Shown piece after piece: positions 7,089 through 14,052 of a stretch of 14,052 nt of DNA. The stretch is from Clostridia bacterium (GTDB lineage Bacteria > Bacillota > Clostridia > Oscillospirales > Acutalibacteraceae): NCBI GenBank assembly GCA_017534365.1, contig JAFWCS010000209.1, positions 1 through 14,052 of the forward strand, given 5' to 3'. Both the position numbers and the translations under genes were made by a program. Each line of letters starts with the position of its first letter. The stretch's first letter is position 1. The notes beneath the pieces are model-generated. The model searched no databases and was not told where the DNA came from. It was given only the letters and a program-made list of their open reading frames with translations.

Positions 7089-7727
7089 ATGGCATTTTGT
7101 ACCATTTGCGGCGCTCAGCTTGAGCCCAACGCGAAATTCTGCGTGATCTGCGGCGCTAAGGCCGTGGAGATCCCGACGCAGCCGTCACAACCCGCACAGC
7201 CGACCGACCCGGTGCAGCCCGCGCCATCGGTCACAGGCTTCTACAACGCCCAGCCGAATCCGACACAGCCACCGGTCCCCGACGCTGAACAGACGCCGCC
7301 GGATGCACAGCAAACACCGCCTCCGCCGCCGCAGCCAAGCTATCAGCCGGTCACGCAGCAGCCCTTCAACACACAGCAGCAAACCGAGCCAACGACTGAC
7401 GGCTTCGACCCGCAGGATATCCAGCACAACAAGATTATGGCGGCGCTGGCCTATGTCGGCTGGCTGATCCTGATCCCGCTCTTTGCGCGGCGGGAGTCGC
7501 CGTTCACGCGCTTCCACTGCAATCAGGGCCTGATCCTCGCGATCGGCTGGCTCGCGGAAACGATCCTGCGCCGCGTGGTTGTCAATCGGCTGGATCTGCC
7601 GCTCGGCTTCGTTTTCAGCCTGCTCTCGCTTGCGCTGATCGTCTTTTCCGTCATCGGCATCATCAACGTCGTGCAGGGGGAAGCGAAGGAGCTTCCGCTG
7701 ATCGGCAAACTGCGCATTCTGAAATAA
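7089..7727 (+). CDS. Zinc-ribbon protein with Pro/Gln-rich linker and Tic20/DUF4870-like membrane domain
   Basis: A 212-residue protein in three parts. Residues 4-21 hold a CxxC...CxxC zinc ribbon (Cys4, 7, 18, 21). Residues 28-104 are a low-complexity Pro/Gln/Thr linker without charge clusters, probably disordered. Residues 113-196 form a membrane domain with hydrophobic segments near 115-133, 146-161 and 170-195, and the block SPFTRFHCNQGL (137-148), which resembles DUF4870/Tic20-type small membrane proteins. A conserved-looking tail GEAKELPLIGKL follows. GGGAGG at 7076-7081, seven bases before the ATG, makes the start secure. It follows the six-helix protein by 27 bases and ends before a strong terminator. 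Such proteins are common in Clostridia but have no assigned function; a role in envelope assembly or sensing would be a guess. Confidence 0.87.
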   Translation: MAFCTICGAQLEPNAKFCVICGAKAVEIPTQPSQPAQPTDPVQPAPSVTGFYNAQPNPTQPPVPDAEQTPPDAQQTPPPPPQPSYQPVTQQPFNTQQQTEPTTDGFDPQDIQHNKIMAALAYVGWLILIPLFARRESPFTRFHCNQGLILAIGWLAETILRRVVVNRLDLPLGFVFSLLSLALIVFSVIGIINVVQGEAKELPLIGKLRILK

Positions 7728-7742
7728 TACGAACTGCAATTC

Positions 7743-7781
7743 ACCGGCAGCGTCCGTTTTTCGGACACTGCCGGTTTTTTT
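7743..7781 (+). terminator. Intrinsic terminator after the zinc-ribbon gene
   Basis: A 14-base-pair stem with one C/A mismatch (7743-7756 pairing with 7762-7775) and a T5 loop is followed by a run of seven T ending at 7781. It lies 15 bases after the stop of the zinc-ribbon gene. Confidence 0.93.
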
Positions 7782-7785
7782 GACT

Positions 7786-7820
7786 GACGAAAAGCCACGG
7801 CAGTGCCGTGGCTTTTCGTC
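7786..7820. terminator. Perfect dyad, probable bidirectional terminator
   Basis: A perfect 17-base inverted repeat around a single central base (arms 7786-7802 and 7804-7820, outer ends GACGAAAAGCC / GGCTTTTCGTC). Read on either strand it gives a GC-rich hairpin ending in TTTT, so it may stop transcription from both convergent genes. It begins five bases after the preceding terminator. Confidence 0.7.
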
Positions 7821-7824
7821 GATC

Positions 7825-7866
7825 AATAAAGAAACACGCCGCAACCGGATGGGGGTTGCGGCGTGT
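7825..7866 (-). terminator. Intrinsic terminator of the giant surface protein gene
   Basis: A perfect 13-base-pair stem (7834-7846 with 7854-7866, arm ACACGCCGCAACC) and a 7-base loop. On the - strand it is followed by TTTCTTTAT. It lies 37 bases beyond the stop codon of the - strand gene. Confidence 0.85.
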
Positions 7867-7903
7867 GAGATTATTTGTGGGTCAACAGTCGATGATCAGC
7901 GAC

Positions 7904-10900
7904 TCAGTCCTCGTCTCTCTTCTTCTTCATGAAGAGGAAGGCAGCTGCGGCTGCGCCGGAAATCGCGGTAAAGGCCGCGATGCCTGCAACGGAACCGGTG
8001 TCGGGGATCTTGACGTCGACGTCGTCGGAAGCGGGCTTCTCATCGGTATCCCAGGTGGCCTCGAAGCTCAGATCGTTCGCGGGCATCTTCTCGGGAACGT
8101 CAGGCGTCCAGCCCTTGAAGGTCGCGCCGTCCTTGGTCGGATCCTTCGGAACGGGGATCTTCGTGCCTTCGAGCACAACGTAGAAGCGATAGAGCTCACC
8201 GTCAACGAAGTACTTCACAGTGTGCGTGTGCTTCGCGAGGGAGATGACCAGGATGCCGCCCACAATGGCTGCGCCGGTGATCAGCGCGGTGTTGGTGCCG
8301 ATGATGCCGGCAATCGCAGCGCCGCTGATGACGGTACCGCCGACGACCACGGCCACGAAGGTGGGATCAACTTCCCACTCAGCCTCGAAGACGAGGTCTT
8401 CTGCGGGCATCGTGGCGGGCACTTCGGGATTCCAGCCCTTGAAGCGGAATCCGAACTTCTCGGGCGTTTCGGGCACGGGCACCGGATCGCCTTCCTTGAC
8501 GGTGTAGGCCTTGTAGGTGTTGCCGTCAACGATGTAGGTCGCGGTGTATTCGCCCGGCTCAGCAGTGATGTAGGTCGCCGTGAAGGTCAGGTCCTCAGCA
8601 GGCATGGTAGCGGGAATGGTCTTATCCCAGCCGGCGAAGGTCTTGGAAGGATCCGCAGAGGTCGGATCCGCGGGCTTGGGAACTTCGGAACCGTAAAGAA
8701 CGTCGGTGTAAGTCTGATAAACCTCGCCCTCGTTGATGTAGGTGACGGTGTACTTATTCGGCGTCCACTTCGCGAAGACGGTGATGTCTTCGGTGCCCAT
8801 GGTATCGGGCAGCGCGTTGCCATCCTTATCGACCCAGCCTTCGAAGGTGAAGCCTTCCGCAGTCGGCGCAGTCGCCGGGGTGATGGAATCACCTTCAGCA
8901 TAGGTATCGGTCTGATACGGAGTATCGTCGCCTTCCGCAAGGTAGTAGGTCACGGTGTGCGTCGGAGTCGGATTCGCATCCCACTGCGCAACATAGGTCT
9001 TGCCGCCTTCGGGGATGCTGGCGTCAACCGCAGGATCCCAGCCGGCGAAGTTGTAACCGTCCTTGGTCGGATCGGCGGGCGCGGTGATCGGATCACCCGC
9101 ATAACCGGTCTGCGTCGGATTCATGGTGTCGCCGCCGATGTTACCGCCGTTGAGGTCGAAGGTCACGGTGTAGGTCGGGATCTCCTCCCACTGCGCAACG
9201 TAGGTCTTGTCACCTTCGGGGATGCTGGCGTCAACCGCGGGATCCCAGCCGGCGAAGGTGTAACCGTCTCTCGTCGGATCGGCGGGCGCGGTGATCGCGT
9301 CACCGGCAGGGCCGGTCTGCGTCGGGTTGTTGGTGTTGCCGTCAATGTTGCCGCCGTTGAGATCGAAGGTCACGGTGTAAGTCGGGACTTCCGTCCACTG
9401 CGCAACATAGGTCTTGCCGCCCTCGGGAATCGTCGCGTCAACCGCAGGATCCCAGCCGGCGAAGTTGTAACCGTCCTTGGTCGGATCGGCAGGCGCGGTG
9501 ATCGGATCACCGGCATAACCGGTCTGCGTCGGATTCGTGGTGTCGCCGCCGATGTTGCCGCCGTTGAGGTCGAAGGTCACGGTGTAGGTCGGGATCTCCT
9601 CCCACTGCGCAACATAGGTCTTATCGCCTTCGGGGATGCTGGCGTCAACCGCGGGATCCCAGCCGGTGAAGGTGTAACCGTCTCTCGTCGGATCGGCGGG
9701 CGCGGTGATCGCGTCACCGGCATAACCGGTCTGCGTCGGATTCGTAGTGTTGCCGCTGATGTTACCGCCGTTGAGATCGAAGGTCACAGTGTAGGTCGGA
9801 ATCTCTTCATAGATCGCCTTCAGCGTGACGTCCTTCGCGGGCATGGTGAAGTCGGTCGCGGGATCGCCGTTCTCATCCTCCCAATACTGGAAGGTGTAGC
9901 CGGGCTTGTCAGGCGTGGGCAGCTCATCAATGATGATCTGGTCGCCAGGCTTATGGCTCTCGTGCGGGATGTAGGAGCCGTAGTCGGTGTTGAAGTCAAT
10001 GTTGAACTCTTCTGCTTCGAAGACGCCGGACGCGATCACGTTCTTCGCGGGCATCGTGTAATCGGTGCCGGGATCATAGGTCGCGTTCTCGATCTTCCAG
10101 CCTGTGAAGGTGTAGCCCTCGGGAACGGTCACGTCAGCAAGCGTGGCGGGATCGTTCACGTGCAGGCCTTCCTGCATCGCGGGCGTGGTGAAGCCTTCCG
10201 GCACGTCGCCGGTCACAACGTAGCTCAGCGAGTAGTTGATGGGAACAAGCGCAGCGTCATAGGTCTGCGGCTCGTCGCCCATGGTCTTGCCGGCGGGGAT
10301 ATCCCAACCCGGGAACTCATAGCCGGCGGGCGGCGTGTAGGTCGGCGGGACGATGGGATCGCCGTATTCGAACGTCTCAGTCGTGTATTCCTCGCCGTCA
10401 ATATTGAAGGTGACGGTGTTGGTCTTCTTCTCCCACTGCGCGGTGTAGGAAGCATCCTCGGTGATGGTGGCGGGAACTTCTTCGATCTCGCCGGTCGCAT
10501 CATTCTGCCAGCCCTTGAGGTTGTAGCCTTCTCTGCTGACGGTGGGCGCTTCCAGATCATCGCCGTAGTAGCCGATCACTTCGTTGCTGCCTTCCTCGAT
10601 TTCGCCTTCGTTTTCGTCGAAGTTAACCGTGAAGGTCTTGAGCTTGAAGTAAGCGTTCAGGATATTGTCTTCACCCTCGACCGCCGTGATGGTCAGCGTG
10701 TTGTTCGCGTTGTCGGGATCCGGCTCATTGGTCGGGGAATCATTCAGACCGGCGTAGCTGATCACAACGTCCGCGTCAGAGGCGCCGTCCGTGATCTCGA
10801 TCGTTTCGCCGTCAACGACCGATCCGGTCACCTGCGTCGGGTCAAGATAGGTGCCGGGCGCTGCGGGATTCTCTAAATATACATTAATAATATAGTCTGC

Positions 10901-13900
10901 TTCACCGGTCGCGGCGGGCACCCAGGTGGCGTTGAAGGTAACGTCGTGGTTGGGCATCTCTGCCGGCACCGGATCCCAGCCGTTGAAGTCGTAGCCGTCT
11001 CTGACGGGATCAGCGGGCGCCTGGATCGTGTCGCCGTAAGCGGTGGGAACGGATTTCAGCGTATCCGCTTCGTCATTGCCGAAGTGGCCGCCGTTGGCGT
11101 TGAAGAACGCAGTGTAGGAATCCGTGCTCCACGATGCGGTCACGGTCATGTCCTCTGCGGGGATCTTGTCGAGATCAACGGGATCGCCGTTCTCGTCGAC
11201 CCAGCCTTCGAACGTATGGCCTTCCCAGACGGGATCATCGGGCATGGTCATCGGATCGTCGGTGTTGCCCGTGATGGGATCGATCGTTGCGGGCGTGCCG
11301 TTATAATCCTGTTCGCCGCCGGTCGGGTCGAAGGTAACGGTGTGCTGCTCCGGATCCCACTGTGCAACGTAGGTCGCATCCTCGCCGGGCATCTTCGTCG
11401 GCATCTCGTCGTCGATCAGCGCGGGCTCATAGCCTGTGAAGATATAACCATCTCTGACGGGATCATCGGTCGGGGTGCGATCGGTGACATCCGCATCGGT
11501 GTAATCGGTGATCGTGATCACGTCGGCGCCGGTGGCGTATGCGCCGCCGTTGGCGTCGAAGGTCAGCGTATGCTGCTCAGCTCTCCACTGCGCGGTAATG
11601 GTGGTCACATAGACCTCGCCGTCCGCAGTCTGGATGGTCTCGTCGCCTTCGGGCATCGTGGTCGGGGTGTCCTTATCCCAGCCGACGAAGACGTAACCGT
11701 CTCTGGTGGGATCTTCAGGCACTTCGATATCTTCGCCGTACTCGGCGATATAGGAAATGGAGCCGTTGTCGCCGGTGTCATAACCCGTGGGAACGTTTGT
11801 GAAGCTGCCGCCGTTGGGATCATAGACGATCTCGCAGAGCTTCTTCTCAAACACGGCGTCGAAATACATATCTTCGGGTTCCTGCACGCCGGGCTCGGGA
11901 TCCCACATCAGGAAGCTGTAGCCTTCCTTGGTCGGCTCATTCGCCGGCAGCAGGATATCGGTATCGACGAGATTCTCCGTCACGTCGAATTCCTCATCGT
12001 CCACCATGAAGTGCGCCTTGTAGGTCGCCGCGTCCGCGGACGCCTGCAGGACCACATCCTCAGCAGGCATGCTGAACGGGAAGGTCACTGTGGTGCTGTC
12101 CTTGGTGTTGATCCAGGCATCCTCTTTGTAGCCGTCGGGCACGAAGGAGCTGTCGATCTCATCCTCGAAGTAGAAGGAGCCGTGATCGATCTCATTGCCG
12201 GTGGCATCCAGCCAGGTCAGCGTGTATTCACGCGGGCTGTACATCGCGGTGAATTCCTTGTCTTCCTTCACCGTCTCCGGCAGATCGGCATCCCAGCCGA
12301 TGAAGTCCCAGCCCTCGCGGGTCGGTTCTTCGGAGGCCTGCGGCACGTCGCCGTAATGATAGACGTCGGAACGCAGGGAAGTGTCATCCGAGAACTTGCC
12401 ATCGCCGGCGTCAAAAATGTAGGTATACTCCGCAAGATCCTCGATCGCATAGAGGTCGAGATCCTTCGCGGGCATCGTCATGGTCGCGGTGTTGACGATC
12501 GTGCTCTCGTCGCCCTCGGTCAGCGCCCAGCCCTTGAATTCATAGCCTTCACGCACGGGGTTGCCGTTGTTGCCCTGGAACTCGGGCAGCGCAGCGCCGT
12601 AGAGAACGTAGTCATAGCTGTCGACCTGCGCGCCGTTGCTGTCCGTATAGTGATAGCTGAGCGTGTAGGGCGCTCTCGCGAAATACAGAACGGCGTCGGT
12701 GGTCACGGTTTCGCTCACGACGGCGGTGGTCACGTTGGGCATGGTCTCATCGAGAACGAAGCCCTCGGTCGAGGTCGTGGAGACCGGGTAGGTGCCGAAG
12801 CCCACGCCGCTGATCGTTTCCACGCTCGGATCCGCCGGATACGTGCCGTCGGTATTCATGTAGTAGGTCTTGATCAGATAGGAATTGTCGCCCGTATCGG
12901 TGGCCTGCCACTGCGCATAGAGGATCTGATCCTCATAGTCATACATGAGGTTCGCCTTCTCGGCCGCAGTCAGGACCGCGCCGTTCGGCTCGAGGGACCA
13001 GCCGAGGAAGGTGCTGTTCTCCTTGCGGGGAATGCTGCCGTCGATGCCGGTGACCTGCGTGCCGATCACGCCGCTGAGGGTCTTGGTCGCCGTGCTGTCA
13101 GCACCGACGAACGCGCCGCCGTTGGCGTCAAGCACCATGTTGCTGAACACGCTGATCACAGCGGGGTTCGAGGTGGTGTTGACGGTCCAGCCGTTGCCGC
13201 TGACATGAAGATCGCCGGCAACGTGCTCTGCGCCCGCCTCATCCGGGCCCTTGGGGAAGCTGTAGAGGCCGGTGCCGCCGGGGGTGATCGCAAACTTCTC
13301 AGGCACATAGGCAACGCCTTCCTGCCCGGGGGTCTTGACGTAGTCGTTATCGAGCACCTTGATCTGGTCGAAACGGATCATCCACTCGGTATCGGTCAGC
13401 ATCTGGTTGCGGGTGCCGGCCGTCTGCATCAGAGAACCGCCGATGAAGCCGTTCTTATCCGCTTCATCCTGCGTGATCTTTTCGTCCCTGAGGCCGCGGC
13501 GGATCGCGCCGCTGTTTTCCGCCCAGTACATCGGCTGATAATCTTCGATCTGAAGCGCATCGCCCATGAAAGAGCTGTTGTAGGTCGCGATATCGTTGAC
13601 AGCATCGCCGGGGTTCTTGCTGTCGATCGCGAAATAGCTCTTGTCGAACGCAAAGCCGATATCGAGCAGGCCGGTGTAATAATCGGTCGCCGCATAGTAA
13701 AACATCTGCAGCTCCTCACCGGGCTTTGCGCGGGTCGTTTCAATCCACTCGCCGCTGTCGGGATCCTGGCGGAAAAACTTCAGCGTCAGAGTCAGACTGT
13801 TGCCGTCCTCATTGGCGTAGTCAAAGTCCGCCGCAGACGCCGCCACCGAAATGGTGCCGAGCATGAGCGCGACTGTGAGCAGGATCGCCAATGATTTCTT

Positions 13901-13912
13901 CAGAATAGTCAT
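7904..13912 (-). CDS. Giant sortase-anchored InlB/Listeria-Bacteroides repeat surface protein
   Basis: A 2002-residue predicted cell-wall protein. A signal peptide covers residues 1-27 (LKKSLAILLTVALMLG, then ASA|A). Residues 28-256 form a non-repetitive N-terminal domain I cannot assign; its start loosely recalls cohesin-like beta-sandwiches. From about 257 to 1848 there are about 21 repeat modules of 60-85 residues with the InlB B-repeat/Flg_new pattern (VTFD.NGG ... P.DPTRDGY.F.GWD ... MPAEDVT..A.W). Two different modules (about 344-412 and 1005-1089) end in LYFAR and LNAYFKL and resemble MucBP-like folds. Modules 1374-1649 are four near-identical 69-residue copies. A 42-residue hydrophobic stretch (1852-1893) precedes the last module (1895-1955). 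The sorting signal is IPDTG (1969-1973), then a helix (about 1975-1995) and KKKRDED. AAGGAAG at 13922-13928 is nine bases before the ATG. It is monocistronic within the window and convergent with the zinc-ribbon gene. Adhesion or host/matrix contact is inferred from architecture; no ligand is evident. Confidence 0.93.
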   Translation of the reverse strand: MTILKKSLAILLTVALMLGTISVAASAADFDYANEDGNSLTLTLKFFRQDPDSGEWIETTRAKPGEELQMFYYAATDYYTGLLDIGFAFDKSYFAIDSKNPGDAVNDIATYNSSFMGDALQIEDYQPMYWAENSGAIRRGLRDEKITQDEADKNGFIGGSLMQTAGTRNQMLTDTEWMIRFDQIKVLDNDYVKTPGQEGVAYVPEKFAITPGGTGLYSFPKGPDEAGAEHVAGDLHVSGNGWTVNTTSNPAVISVFSNMVLDANGGAFVGADSTATKTLSGVIGTQVTGIDGSIPRKENSTFLGWSLEPNGAVLTAAEKANLMYDYEDQILYAQWQATDTGDNSYLIKTYYMNTDGTYPADPSVETISGVGFGTYPVSTTSTEGFVLDETMPNVTTAVVSETVTTDAVLYFARAPYTLSYHYTDSNGAQVDSYDYVLYGAALPEFQGNNGNPVREGYEFKGWALTEGDESTIVNTATMTMPAKDLDLYAIEDLAEYTYIFDAGDGKFSDDTSLRSDVYHYGDVPQASEEPTREGWDFIGWDADLPETVKEDKEFTAMYSPREYTLTWLDATGNEIDHGSFYFEDEIDSSFVPDGYKEDAWINTKDSTTVTFPFSMPAEDVVLQASADAATYKAHFMVDDEEFDVTENLVDTDILLPANEPTKEGYSFLMWDPEPGVQEPEDMYFDAVFEKKLCEIVYDPNGGSFTNVPTGYDTGDNGSISYIAEYGEDIEVPEDPTRDGYVFVGWDKDTPTTMPEGDETIQTADGEVYVTTITAQWRAEQHTLTFDANGGAYATGADVITITDYTDADVTDRTPTDDPVRDGYIFTGYEPALIDDEMPTKMPGEDATYVAQWDPEQHTVTFDPTGGEQDYNGTPATIDPITGNTDDPMTMPDDPVWEGHTFEGWVDENGDPVDLDKIPAEDMTVTASWSTDSYTAFFNANGGHFGNDEADTLKSVPTAYGDTIQAPADPVRDGYDFNGWDPVPAEMPNHDVTFNATWVPAATGEADYIINVYLENPAAPGTYLDPTQVTGSVVDGETIEITDGASDADVVISYAGLNDSPTNEPDPDNANNTLTITAVEGEDNILNAYFKLKTFTVNFDENEGEIEEGSNEVIGYYGDDLEAPTVSREGYNLKGWQNDATGEIEEVPATITEDASYTAQWEKKTNTVTFNIDGEEYTTETFEYGDPIVPPTYTPPAGYEFPGWDIPAGKTMGDEPQTYDAALVPINYSLSYVVTGDVPEGFTTPAMQEGLHVNDPATLADVTVPEGYTFTGWKIENATYDPGTDYTMPAKNVIASGVFEAEEFNIDFNTDYGSYIPHESHKPGDQIIIDELPTPDKPGYTFQYWEDENGDPATDFTMPAKDVTLKAIYEEIPTYTVTFDLNGGNISGNTTNPTQTGYAGDAITAPADPTRDGYTFTGWDPAVDASIPEGDKTYVAQWEEIPTYTVTFDLNGGNIGGDTTNPTQTGYAGDPITAPADPTKDGYNFAGWDPAVDATIPEGGKTYVAQWTEVPTYTVTFDLNGGNIDGNTNNPTQTGPAGDAITAPADPTRDGYTFAGWDPAVDASIPEGDKTYVAQWEEIPTYTVTFDLNGGNIGGDTMNPTQTGYAGDPITAPADPTKDGYNFAGWDPAVDASIPEGGKTYVAQWDANPTPTHTVTYYLAEGDDTPYQTDTYAEGDSITPATAPTAEGFTFEGWVDKDGNALPDTMGTEDITVFAKWTPNKYTVTYINEGEVYQTYTDVLYGSEVPKPADPTSADPSKTFAGWDKTIPATMPAEDLTFTATYITAEPGEYTATYIVDGNTYKAYTVKEGDPVPVPETPEKFGFRFKGWNPEVPATMPAEDLVFEAEWEVDPTFVAVVVGGTVISGAAIAGIIGTNTALITGAAIVGGILVISLAKHTHTVKYFVDGELYRFYVVLEGTKIPVPKDPTKDGATFKGWTPDVPEKMPANDLSFEATWDTDEKPASDDVDVKIPDTGSVAGIAAFTAISGAAAAAFLFMKKKRDED
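7994..8008 (-). other. Sortase recognition motif IPDTG
   Basis: Residues 1969-1973 read IPDTG, an LPxTG variant. They are followed by a hydrophobic helix and a basic KKKR tail ending seven residues later, the usual three-part cell-wall sorting signal. The sortase gene is not in the window. Confidence 0.88.
8234..8359 (-). other. Internal hydrophobic segment of the surface protein
   Basis: Residues 1852-1893 (from FVAVVVGG to LVISLA) contain no charged residue and are rich in Gly, Ala, Val and Ile, with a polar TNT at 1873-1875. The length suits two short membrane-spanning helices with a tight turn. It lies between two repeat modules, about 75 residues before the sorting signal, where a wall-anchored protein normally has no membrane segment. 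Confidence 0.8.
8966..9793 (-). repeat. Four tandem 207-base repeats in the surface protein gene
   Basis: Four contiguous in-frame units of 207 bases (9587-9793, 9380-9586, 9173-9379, 8966-9172), each encoding 69 residues beginning YTVTFDLNGGNI. Landmark strings such as CCACTGCGCAAC recur at 8981, 9188, 9395 and 9602, exactly 207 apart. Units one and three match each other better than their neighbours, as do units two and four, so the larger unit is a 414-base pair of modules. Flanking modules have the same fold pattern but are much more diverged. Confidence 0.97.
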
Positions 13913-13949
13913 GTGCGTATTCTTCCTTCAATCATGATAGCTTTCTAGC

Positions 13950-13967
13950 ATGAAAGTATACTTGCAT
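13950..13967. promoter_or_regulatory. Dyad at the predicted transcription start of the surface protein gene
   Basis: A perfect 10-base palindrome AAGTATACTT (13954-13963) is extended by ATG/CAT to an 18-base dyad with one mismatched pair. A second inverted pair, TAGCTT (13938-13943) and AAGCTA (13975-13980), surrounds it. Its position just downstream of the candidate -10 fits an operator or a 5'-leader hairpin. No regulator is identified. Confidence 0.4.
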
Positions 13968-13979
13968 AGAGTACAAGCT

Positions 13980-14008
13980 ATTTTAGCACAGTTTGGTGAA
14001 AAACGCAA
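13980..14008 (-). promoter_or_regulatory. Candidate extended -10 promoter of the surface protein gene
   Basis: On the - strand, TTGCGT (14003-14008) and TAAAAT (13980-13985) are separated by 17 bases, and TGC directly precedes the -10 to give an extended -10 element. It would start transcription near 13973, leaving a leader of about 60 bases. The rest of the region up to the window end is very AT-rich. Confidence 0.55.
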
Positions 14009-14052
14009 GTCTTTCGTTATTATTTATAATAAAAATATTTACAATTTTTTTA

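Noticed and set aside
8966..9793. Tandem repeats as a CRISPR array or mobile element
   Set aside because: The units are contiguous without spacers, in frame, and encode a recognised protein repeat.
7808..13894. Two very long open frames (1022 and 982 codons) on the + strand opposite the surface protein gene
   Set aside because: Their translations are repetitive mirror images of the adhesin modules, without ribosome sites or recognisable domains. The - strand protein has a signal peptide, repeat family and sorting motif. The open antisense frames follow from GC-rich repeated codons.
14025..14030. Perfect TATAAT on the + strand near the window end, as a divergent promoter
   Set aside because: No -35 hexamer lies at proper spacing, and the surrounding sequence is so AT-rich that chance matches are expected.

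Overview
The window looks like chromosome from an obligately anaerobic, GC-rich Clostridia-type Firmicute, plausibly an Oscillospiraceae-like gut bacterium. This is inferred from three things: a ferredoxin-dependent 2-oxoacid oxidoreductase, strong GGAGG-type ribosome binding sites, and a sortase-anchored giant surface protein built from InlB/Listeria-Bacteroides repeats. The species cannot be named from sequence alone.

Region 1 (1-6240, + strand) is one tightly packed operon whose 5' end lies outside the window. Its order is: a cupin / medium-chain-type acyl-CoA synthetase fusion (5' truncated); branched-chain amino acid aminotransferase (ilvE); an unnamed P-loop ATPase; and a four-subunit 2-oxoacid:ferredoxin oxidoreductase (ferredoxin, alpha, beta, gamma; best read as the 2-oxoisovalerate type, VorDBAC). 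Genes overlap or are separated by at most 33 bases, and a strong intrinsic terminator closes the unit. The enzymes can be chained as branched-chain amino acid <-> 2-oxo acid <-> branched acyl-CoA (+ CO2 + reduced ferredoxin) <-> free acid. An ATP-consuming synthetase would make sense if the chain runs in reverse, with acid activation, reductive carboxylation and transamination to rebuild valine, leucine or isoleucine. That direction is inference.

Region 2 (6241-7781, + strand) is a two-gene unit: a six-helix membrane protein resembling the YjdF/DUF2238 group, and a small zinc-ribbon protein with a Pro/Gln-rich linker and a Tic20/DUF4870-like membrane domain. It ends in its own terminator. The 7728-7903 gap between convergent genes holds three hairpins: a + strand terminator, a perfect bidirectional dyad and a - strand terminator.

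Region 3 (7834-14052, - strand) is a single 2002-residue surface protein. It has a signal peptide, an unassigned N-terminal domain, about 22 repeat modules, an unusual internal hydrophobic segment, and a C-terminal IPDTG sorting signal with membrane helix and basic tail. Four consecutive 69-residue modules are nearly identical and form an A-B-A'-B' pattern, evidence of a recent 414-base duplication. A plausible extended -10 promoter and a dyad lie upstream. No tRNA, rRNA, CRISPR array or insertion sequence was seen.
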